NCBI GenBank assembly: GCA_035512795.1
Contig: DATKDF010000033.1
Location: 1-5,357 of the forward strand
Source: DATKDF01 sp035512795
GTDB taxonomy: Bacteria > Acidobacteriota > Vicinamibacteria > Vicinamibacterales > SCN-69-37
Direction: 5' to 3'
Length of the DNA: 5,357 nt
The position numbers were made by a program, and so were the translations under genes. Positions 1 to 5,357 of the stretch are shown piece after piece. Every line of letters starts with the position of its first letter. Within the stretch, counting starts at the first letter, position 1. The notes under the pieces are model-generated. The model saw nothing but the letters and a program-made list of their open reading frames with translations. It ran no database searches and had not been told where the DNA came from.

Positions 1-258
1 GTCGCCGCGTCCGCCCGCGGCGGCGAAGTTCGCCGACGCGCCGGGCACGCCCGCCGTCATCTGGAACCGGATGTCGGCATACGTGCAGCCGTAGAGCCGA
101 GCTTCGGCCAGTGCGACGTCCGACAGGCCCTTGAACTTCGAGTCGAGCACGCGGCCGCGCGGCGACTGCGCCAGCAGCTCGGCCACCGCGTCGGCCGACG
201 CCAGGGCGACGGTCCCGATACCGACGGTCTTGATGAACTCGCGACGGGATGCACTCAT
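1..258 (-). CDS. TldD/PmbA family protein with Tat signal, N-terminal part (runs off left edge)
   Basis: Only the first 86 residues are in the window; the frame is open through position 1. The start is the ATG at 258-256, preceded by GAGGA at a 10-base spacing. The N-terminus reads MSASRREFIKTVGIGTVALA: S-R-R-E-F-I-K at residues 4-10 fits the twin-arginine consensus (SRRxFxK), followed by a mildly hydrophobic stretch to about residue 30, so export in folded form by Tat is likely. After it, around residues 48-64, comes ALAEARLYGCTYADIRFQ, which resembles the start of the mature TldD/PmbA fold (A..A...Ga.yADvR). Family knowledge: TldD is the metal-carrying subunit of the TldD/TldE peptidase, with an HExxxH motif in the middle of the protein; that part would be beyond position 1 and is not visible. 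The gene starts 13 bases after the TldE-like gene and is almost certainly co-transcribed with it. No clear AxA signal peptidase site is seen, so the signal may be retained as an anchor. The family call rests on the short N-terminal match plus the partner gene. Confidence 0.8.
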   Translation of the reverse strand, partial: MSASRREFIKTVGIGTVALASADAVAELLAQSPRGRVLDSKFKGLSDVALAEARLYGCTYADIRFQMTAGVPGASANFAAAGGRGD

Positions 259-268
259 GGTGACGTTG

Positions 269-273
269 TCCTC
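269..273 (-). promoter_or_regulatory. Ribosome binding site for the Tat-TldD gene
   Basis: GAGGA on the minus strand, ten bases before the ATG at 258. It overlaps the TGA stop of the TldE-like gene (274-272), so ribosomes ending on that gene are positioned on this site; this supports coupled translation of the two subunits and supports the ATG chosen. Confidence 0.6.
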
Positions 274-1624
274 AGACGGCCGGCGACACCGACGTCATGT
301 AGAAGTCTTCGATCCGTACGGGGGGAATCATCGCCGTGTTGCCGCCGTCGTACGACTCGCCCATGTGCATGGGCACGGGCCGCCCGACGGCCGTGACGTT
401 GTTGTAGCCGACCAGCGGCGACATGTTCCAGCGGAAGTTCTGCACGGGTCCGACGATCTCGCCGTTTTCGATGAGGAACAGGCCGTCACGCGTCATGCCC
501 GTGTTCAGGAGCGTGGCCGGATCGACGCCCCGGATGTACCAGAAGAACGTGACGAGCAGCCCGCGGCGCGTCGTCCTGATGATGTCCTCCACCGACTGGT
601 CGGCGCCGTCCATCACGAGGCTCATGTTGACGGCCGCCGGGGTCGGCGCGATGTTCCGCTCGCGCGCCAGCGCCGCGTCCACGCTGAGCGTCCGCAGCAC
701 ACCCTGCTCCACCCAGGTCACCGGCGCGGCCGGTGAGAGGTCGTTCATGATCGGCGTCTGCCGCAGCACCGGGTGCCCGACCTGACTCCGGAGCGAGAAC
801 AGATCGCTGAACACCTTCTCGCCGATCTTCGTCGTGCCCGCCGTGGCCCCCGACAGGAAGTTGCCACCGGCCTCGGCGTTCCGCTGGTTGAAGATGCCGG
901 TCATGAGCGACAGGAACCGCGCGTTGGCGCGCGGCTCGAGAATCACCGTGTACCGCCCGGGCTCGATCGCGCGCGGCTTGACGCTGCCGAGCGCCTTGCC
1001 CGCCGCCGTGCGCGTGAGCGCCGTCGCGTCAATGTCCCGGATGTCCTTGATCCCCGTGATGCCGGCCCAGCCCGATCCGGCGCCATCCGGCGTGCGGCAC
1101 GTCAACACGAAGCCGGCTTCGGCAAACGCGTAGAACGCAAAGAGTCCGTTGGTGTTGGCGGTGCACGTCGCCTGGTACATCTTCGGGATGTAGCCCGAGC
1201 CGACCACGTTCATCTGGTCGCAGAGATCGAGACTCTCCTTGACCATCATCGCGCGCGCGGCCGGTCCGAAGCCGACGCCGCTCGGAAGCACCGCATCCAC
1301 GTCCAGGTACGTCTGCGCGCCCAGCCACTCGGGCAGGTTCGCATTCTCGTTGGCCGACTCGGCCTGATCGATCGCCTCGCCAATCGCCTCGCGCAGGCCG
1401 GCGTCGCCGAAGTCGCGGGTCGACGCCGACCCCTGCCGACTGCCGCGACGCACGGTGATCGTCACCTGCCGGTCGTACTGGACCAGGTTGGTCGTGATCG
1501 TCGAGTTCGCCCAGCGGGTGCCGGACCGCTCGTTGGCGTTGACCTCCACCTGGACGGCGTCGGCGCCGCTGGCCATGTTGAAGATGCGATCGGTGAGCGC
1601 GCGGACCTGTTCTCGCGTGTACAT
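272..1624 (-). CDS. PmbA/TldE-like protein (TldD/PmbA peptidase family, subunit without metal site)
   Basis: A complete 450-residue protein, the usual length for the TldD/PmbA family. Residues about 25-46 (VQVEVNANERSGTRWANS onward) match the N-terminal domain that starts strand-helix and carries the E...R.ANs pattern. Residues about 124-215 form the middle domain. Residues about 221-450 form the C-terminal domain, opening with EPGRYTVILEP and containing GLLVTFFWYIRGVDP (355-369) and GLFLIENGEIVGPVQNF (381-397), the family hallmark 'G-x(n)-IENGEi..PV'. In TldD the region after the VvLep strand carries HExxxH; here residues 232-256 read ANARFLSLMTGIFN and then Q-R-N-A-E-A-G-G, with no His, so this is the TldE/PmbA type. 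In E. coli TldD and TldE form a heterodimeric peptidase that trims unfolded peptides such as microcin B17 precursor and CcdA; the natural substrate here is unknown. No signal peptide is seen. The ATG at 1624-1622 fits the domain start, but no Shine-Dalgarno precedes it. Confidence 0.93.
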   Translation of the reverse strand: MYTREQVRALTDRIFNMASGADAVQVEVNANERSGTRWANSTITTNLVQYDRQVTITVRRGSRQGSASTRDFGDAGLREAIGEAIDQAESANENANLPEWLGAQTYLDVDAVLPSGVGFGPAARAMMVKESLDLCDQMNVVGSGYIPKMYQATCTANTNGLFAFYAFAEAGFVLTCRTPDGAGSGWAGITGIKDIRDIDATALTRTAAGKALGSVKPRAIEPGRYTVILEPRANARFLSLMTGIFNQRNAEAGGNFLSGATAGTTKIGEKVFSDLFSLRSQVGHPVLRQTPIMNDLSPAAPVTWVEQGVLRTLSVDAALARERNIAPTPAAVNMSLVMDGADQSVEDIIRTTRRGLLVTFFWYIRGVDPATLLNTGMTRDGLFLIENGEIVGPVQNFRWNMSPLVGYNNVTAVGRPVPMHMGESYDGGNTAMIPPVRIEDFYMTSVSPAV

Positions 1625-1637
1625 GGATTCGACCGCA

Positions 1638-1667
1638 AGGTTAGGGGCTCCAAAGATCGGGTGTCAA
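1638..1667 (-). promoter_or_regulatory. Possible sigma-70-type promoter before the TldE/TldD pair
   Basis: On the minus strand TTGACA (1667-1662) is a perfect -35 hexamer that overlaps the stop codon of the upstream gene. After an 18-base spacer comes TAACCT (1643-1638), which keeps the three most conserved -10 positions (TA...T) but misses the other three. Transcription would begin near 1631, about seven bases before the ATG at 1624. The hexamers are seen; that they work as a promoter is inference, and one chance match to TTGACA in a GC-rich genome is possible. Confidence 0.35.
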
Positions 1668-3367
1668 GGGCCGCGGCGCCGCCGCCACCACTCACCGCCG
1701 AGCACGAGCGCGAAGGGCACAATCCACCAGGCGCTGCGCATGGGGTGCCACACCACGGGCCGTGACGACGGCGTGACGATGGCGTCGAGGGCCGCGAGCA
1801 GGCCGGCGTGCGGATCTGCGATCGTCGACAGGAGGACGAGGCGGCCGCCGTGCGCGGTCGACCACGCCCCGAGGCGGGCCACCTCGGCCGCGACCGCCGT
1901 CGCATCGGGCGCGACAACGAAGTCGGCCGCAACCTCGCCGGCCTCTGCGCGCACGACCGCACGATGGACGCCCGGGACGTCGGGCGCCTCCACACGCGCC
2001 TCGAAGGTGCCGGGTGCCACCGGCCAGAGGCGGATGGGCGCGCGTGCCCCTTCAGCGTCGAGCCACGCCCCGACGGACTCCGCCTCGGAGACGACCCCGC
2101 CGGGCCGCACATCCACCCGCATCGTCATCGCCCCACCCGGACGCACGACGCGTGGGTCCATGCGGATCTCGACGTGTTTGGGTACGCGTGACGCGGCGTC
2201 TGCGACGGCCGACGTCCAGAACTGGTCGAACCGTGACGCCGCCGATGCCCGATAGCGCCACGCGTCGAGCGCACCGCTGACAATGAGGCGGCCGCTGCCA
2301 ACTGGCTGTTCCCACACGACAGTCTCCTGGCCGCCACCGGCAACTGTCACCATCGGTCGTGCCGCGGCCGGCCACGCGCGCGGCACCGCCATCTCGGACA
2401 CCTCGAGGACGGGCACGCCAGCGGCATCGAGGAGCGCGACCGCCTCGTCGCGCAGCCGTTCGACCCACGACGACACGCCGGCGACCCGGCCGGCCGGCAT
2501 CTGGTCGAGAAGGAAGATGACCGCGCCGCCCCGCTCCCGCATGAACCGCTCGAGCGCCGCCGATTCGCGGGCGGTCAGCGCGTCGGGAACACCAACGACG
2601 ATGACGTCGACCGTGTCGAGCCCGGCGGCCTCCTCGATCGACACGGGTGGACCGCCCGACGCGACGTCGGCGCGCCTCGACGTGGCGACCCGCGCCGAGA
2701 CCAGGAACCGCGCGTCGGCTTCGAGCGCACGCCGCAGAAACGTCGACGGCCACGCCGGCCGCGCGTCGTGCACGATGACCCGCCAGCGCTCGTCGACGAC
2801 GGTGACGAGCGCATCGGCCGCCGATGCCACGCCGGCGCCGCGCGCGGTGACATGGACGTGATGTGGCCCCGTGCCACCGGGCACGAACGACAGCCGCAGA
2901 TCGGCCGCGGCCCGGCCAGACAGATCAACCGTCTGGCGCTCGGCCAGCGTGCCGCCAACCAGGAGCTCCAGCGTCACCGGCACCGACCCGCCACCGCCAA
3001 CCGGCCGCAGCGTCACGCCCACCGGGATCTGCTCGCCCGAGAGCGCCCGCTCCGGCACATCGAGTCGACTGATGACGACTCGCGGTGTGTCGTCAACGAT
3101 CACGAAGGCCGGGATGCTGCCGTCGAACTGCCCGTCGCCCGGCACGTCGCCGACGGCGACGGTCGCCACCGCGCCGGCGACCGGGACCGGCACGGCGACA
3201 AACCGGTCGCCCAGTGCGCTTGCGACCCGCTCCACCACTGCGTCGGCATCGGCGGCGACCGAGAGCGCAACCATCGGACGCACGGGCTCGTCGATCGTCA
3301 TGGCCGGATCGACGACGCCCAGGAGGGCGATGACCATGGCGATCGGGCGCAGCAGGCGGCCTGTCAC
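1664..3367 (-). CDS. Membrane-anchored protein with glutamine-amidotransferase-like fold (BatA-cluster type)
   Basis: A 567-residue protein starting at GTG (3367-3365), chosen because GGAGG lies six bases upstream and the GTGA overlap with the preceding stop is typical of coupled genes. Residues 5-19 are hydrophobic (signal or anchor). Residues 545-558 form a Trp-rich membrane segment ending in EWWRRRRGP, the classic end of BatA/VWA-type envelope proteins ('saEWllRRr.G'), which puts the tail in the cytoplasm and the bulk outside. Residues about 95-190 look like a beta-sandwich. Residues about 196-390 resemble a class I glutamine-amidotransferase fold: VIVHDARPAWPSTFLRRALE (197-216), VDVIVVGVPDALT (253-265), GGAVIFLLD (280-288), GSGRLIVSGALDAWRYR (357-373) and FDQFW (380-384). 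Residues about 397-485 are a second beta domain. The protein has no cysteine, so the fold cannot act as a Cys-dependent amidotransferase; it is probably structural or binding. Such proteins sit beside MoxR ATPase, DUF58 and DUF4175 genes. Exact function is unknown. Confidence 0.8.
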   Translation of the reverse strand: MTGRLLRPIAMVIALLGVVDPAMTIDEPVRPMVALSVAADADAVVERVASALGDRFVAVPVPVAGAVATVAVGDVPGDGQFDGSIPAFVIVDDTPRVVISRLDVPERALSGEQIPVGVTLRPVGGGGSVPVTLELLVGGTLAERQTVDLSGRAAADLRLSFVPGGTGPHHVHVTARGAGVASAADALVTVVDERWRVIVHDARPAWPSTFLRRALEADARFLVSARVATSRRADVASGGPPVSIEEAAGLDTVDVIVVGVPDALTARESAALERFMRERGGAVIFLLDQMPAGRVAGVSSWVERLRDEAVALLDAAGVPVLEVSEMAVPRAWPAAARPMVTVAGGGQETVVWEQPVGSGRLIVSGALDAWRYRASAASRFDQFWTSAVADAASRVPKHVEIRMDPRVVRPGGAMTMRVDVRPGGVVSEAESVGAWLDAEGARAPIRLWPVAPGTFEARVEAPDVPGVHRAVVRAEAGEVAADFVVAPDATAVAAEVARLGAWSTAHGGRLVLLSTIADPHAGLLAALDAIVTPSSRPVVWHPMRSAWWIVPFALVLGGEWWRRRRGP

Positions 3368-5357
3368 TGGCCGCCTCCGCGCGCCAGATGGTCGGCAAGC
3401 GCCCCGGCCAGCGCCGGGTCGATGTCGCGCCGGGCGGGCGCCACCGGCAGGCGCCCCCTGACGCGCCCGGTCAATGCCTCGATGACCGACTGGAGTCGGG
3501 CGCGAGCGGCGTCGCGCTCGCCGAGGCCCACAAGGCGCGCCGCCTCGGCGAAGTCAGCCGAGGCACGCTGAATCAAGTCGACCGATGGGGCCAGCCGAAG
3601 CGTGGTCTCGGCGAGCTGGACGAGCGTGCGGGCGGCCTCGGCGCCGACATCACCGCGCGCAGCGACCGCCGCCGCGTCCGCGAGGATACGTCGCAGCGCG
3701 TCGGTCTCCGGGTCGGGCGCGGGCCGGACGACGCCCCGGGGCGCCCGCGCAGTGATGGGCTCACCCGTCAGCCGCCGCGCCGGATCGACGCGCTCGCGAT
3801 CGGCCAGCGTGCGGAGAATGTACCGGCTGCGCAACAGTGCCCGCTGCAGCGCGTCGAGCGCCGCGCGTTCGAGTGGCAGCGCGGCGTCCAGATCCGCATT
3901 GGCGAGCGCGGTGGCCGCCTGGCTCATCGCCACGACGGCACGCATCATCTCAATGCGCCCGCGATGCTCGAGCCGGCCCTCGGCGATCTCGTGCGAGTGC
4001 TCGGCTTCCTCGACCTCGTCGGCGATCTCGCCGCCCATCATGAACACGAACGCGGCTCGGACCATGCGCTGCTCGGCGGCGAGCCGGCGAGCCTCGTCGG
4101 CGTAGTCGGCCGCCGCCATCGTGGCGCGACGGGCCAGCAGCGCTTCGGTCTTGACGATGACCATCTGCTGGCTGAGTCCCTGCCGCGCCTCGTCGTCGTC
4201 GACGGCAAACCCGCCCGCCACCGCGGCGCCCGGTCCGATGATCTCGACCAGGAACGCATCGGATTCGACCTCGGGCGCGCCCGGACGCGTGTCGCGCGCC
4301 CAGGCCCGGTAGACGAGCGTGTCGCCGAGCGCCAGGCCCAGGTCGGCGAGCGCAAGCTCGGCGCGAGCCGTCCACGCGGTCGCACGCGCGCGTTCGAGGC
4401 GCACGGGCACCTCGCCGTCGGTGAACGTGAAGGTCTCACCCGAACCCGAGACCCGCGTGAAGGTCAGCCGCAGCGACGCCAGACCGAAGTCATCCTCGGC
4501 GGCGAGCGCTACCGGAATCGTACGCGTCGCGTCGGGCAGAAAGAGGTCCTGGGCCGGTTCCACGATGCGCACCGCCGGTAGTTGGTCGGGCCTGACGACC
4601 AGGCCAACGAGGCGGCGCGCCCCTTGCGCCAGCGCCGACGATGGCTCGAACGTCAGCAGTCCGTCGGCGTCGGCCGTGACGGTGGCCGTGAAGACCCCGC
4701 CGTCACCGGCTTCGAGATCGAATCCGGCGTCGAGCGTGCCGAGCCGGAGGCGCGTGCCGGTGGCCACGACGCGGACATCGAGGCGCGTACCGGCTACGAC
4801 TTCGACGCGATCGGGGTCGACGAGGCGGACGACCTCGAGACCGGTGTAGGCCGGTGGCGTCGCGACGATCTCGATCCGTGCGATCGCCGGCGGGACCGCA
4901 TCGGGTGCGGCCGCCGATGCGCGACCAGGCGCTGGACCGGCCGGGTCGCGAACGACCGCCGCGAGCGTCACCCAGGCAGCCACGACGATCGTGAAGGTGA
5001 TGACCGGACGAGTGAGCGGCATGAGTGACCGGAGATCGATGCCGCTCGTCAGGGCCGCGGCGCGAGCCAGTACCAGGTCGCGCAGCTCCGGCCGGACCGG
5101 GGCGCCAGGCCGGCGCGGATCGACGAGTTCGTTGGCCGTGACGAGCAGGTTCTGGAAGGCTGGACGCCGGCGCTCGATCTCGTGCGCCATCGCGCGACGG
5201 GTGCGCCACGCGCGGCCGGCGCCCGAGATCGCCCCCACGGCGACGACCGCCAGCCCGGCGGCCGTCGCCTCGGAGCGCGGCAGCGCGCCCAGCCACACGG
5301 CGGCCACGAGCGCCATCGCCGCCACGGCGCCCGCCGTGGCGGCCGAGAGCGCGCGCG
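3364..5357 (-). CDS. DUF4175-like large membrane protein, start outside window
   Basis: The frame is open to the right edge, so the true start is probably beyond 5357. The first in-window candidates (GTG at 5325, ATG at 5316) have no Shine-Dalgarno and lie inside a hydrophobic helix, which suggests they are internal. Numbering from 5325: hydrophobic segments at about 1-14 and 22-36, then AMAHEIERRRPAFQNLLVTA (45-64), the 'A..iE...P...n.L.ta.el' pattern of DUF4175-like proteins, then a third membrane segment at about 108-125. A beta-rich domain follows at about 147-245 (IEIVATPPAYTGLE), then a second at about 250-363 with VALAAEDDFGLASLRLTF (272-289), the 'a.DD.Gl..l.L' signature of the family. 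Residues 376-615 are nearly all helical and probably coiled coil, rich in Ala, Glu and Arg. There is no cysteine. Family members occur with MoxR ATPase, DUF58 and BatA-like genes; their role is poorly known, presumably in the cell envelope. The final TGA overlaps the next gene's GTG. Confidence 0.78.
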   Translation of the reverse strand, partial: RALSAATAGAVAAMALVAAVWLGALPRSEATAAGLAVVAVGAISGAGRAWRTRRAMAHEIERRRPAFQNLLVTANELVDPRRPGAPVRPELRDLVLARAAALTSGIDLRSLMPLTRPVITFTIVVAAWVTLAAVVRDPAGPAPGRASAAAPDAVPPAIARIEIVATPPAYTGLEVVRLVDPDRVEVVAGTRLDVRVVATGTRLRLGTLDAGFDLEAGDGGVFTATVTADADGLLTFEPSSALAQGARRLVGLVVRPDQLPAVRIVEPAQDLFLPDATRTIPVALAAEDDFGLASLRLTFTRVSGSGETFTFTDGEVPVRLERARATAWTARAELALADLGLALGDTLVYRAWARDTRPGAPEVESDAFLVEIIGPGAAVAGGFAVDDDEARQGLSQQMVIVKTEALLARRATMAAADYADEARRLAAEQRMVRAAFVFMMGGEIADEVEEAEHSHEIAEGRLEHRGRIEMMRAVVAMSQAATALANADLDAALPLERAALDALQRALLRSRYILRTLADRERVDPARRLTGEPITARAPRGVVRPAPDPETDALRRILADAAAVAARGDVGAEAARTLVQLAETTLRLAPSVDLIQRASADFAEAARLVGLGERDAARARLQSVIEALTGRVRGRLPVAPARRDIDPALAGALADHLARGGGQ
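3374..3378 (-). promoter_or_regulatory. Strong Shine-Dalgarno for the amidotransferase-fold gene
   Basis: A perfect GGAGG core on the minus strand, six bases before the GTG at 3367. It lies within the last codons of the DUF4175-like gene. It decides the start, since the first codon is GTG rather than ATG. Confidence 0.75.

Noticed and set aside
57..254. Minus-strand frame with its own start near the left edge
   Set aside because: It is out of frame with the Tat-signal protein that starts at 258. The latter has a Shine-Dalgarno, an RR motif and a TldD-like sequence; this one is Arg/Ser-rich noise.
1372..1396. Short tandem repeat ATCGCCTCGC, two copies 12 bases apart
   Set aside because: It encodes the helix GEAIGEAI in the TldE-like protein and is explained by the repeated amino acids; there is no further copy to suggest a DNA-level element.
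773..1765. Long plus-strand open frame (330 codons)
   Set aside because: It is opposite the TldE-like gene, whose family motifs are unmistakable. The antisense product is low-complexity Arg/Ala/Val with no recognisable fold.
2768..3571. Plus-strand open frame (267 codons) spanning the junction of the two upstream genes
   Set aside because: It crosses a coupled gene junction on the other strand, is rich in Arg, His and Asp without pattern, and is best explained as a compositional shadow.
3388..4581. Long plus-strand open frame (397 codons)
   Set aside because: It lies wholly opposite the DUF4175-like gene. Its translation is Arg/Gly-rich with no domain or membrane pattern, typical of antisense frames in GC-rich DNA, and the minus-strand frame shows clear family motifs.
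5314..5325. GTG (5325) or ATG (5316) as the true start of the DUF4175-like gene
   Set aside because: No Shine-Dalgarno precedes them, the frame stays open to the edge, and the hydrophobic helix continues upstream (Ala/Leu/Ser/Thr residues), so the start is more likely outside the window.

Overview
The window is very GC-rich and fully coding on the minus strand. It reads, in transcription order from position 5357 down to 1, as four consecutive genes with almost no space between them. The high GC content, the Tat-signal TldD-family protein paired with a TldE-like protein, and the large DUF4175-like and glutamine-amidotransferase-fold membrane proteins suggest a soil-type Gram-negative bacterium, perhaps Acidobacteriota (Vicinamibacteria-like). 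That assignment is inference: Planctomycetota or Gemmatimonadota cannot be excluded, and there is no rRNA or marker gene to settle it.

Layout: (1) 5357-3364, a large membrane-anchored protein with N-terminal hydrophobic helices, two beta-rich extracytoplasmic domains and a long helical C-terminal half (DUF4175-like); its start lies outside the window. (2) 3367-1664, a 567-residue protein with a hydrophobic segment at each end and a glutamine-amidotransferase-like fold between beta domains. It overlaps gene 1 by four bases (GTGA) and has a strong Shine-Dalgarno. (3) 1624-272, a complete 450-residue PmbA/TldE-like member of the TldD/PmbA family that lacks the HExxxH metal site. (4) 258-1, the first 86 residues of a second TldD/PmbA-family protein, with a twin-arginine signal; it runs off the left edge.

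Genes 1 and 2 are clearly translationally coupled and look like the tail of a MoxR ATPase / DUF58 / BatA-type envelope cluster, whose other members would lie beyond position 5357. Genes 3 and 4 look like the two subunits of a TldD/TldE-type peptidase. The 39-base gap between genes 2 and 3 holds a good -35 hexamer (TTGACA) and a weak -10 placed so that the transcript would begin only a few bases before the ATG, so the TldE/TldD pair may have its own promoter and a nearly leaderless start.

There is no sign of mobile elements, CRISPR, RNA genes or phage genes. No stretch longer than 39 bases is without a gene. The most interesting points are the Tat signal being present on only one member of the TldE/TldD pair, the possible leaderless internal promoter, and the association of this pair with a Bat-like envelope cluster.
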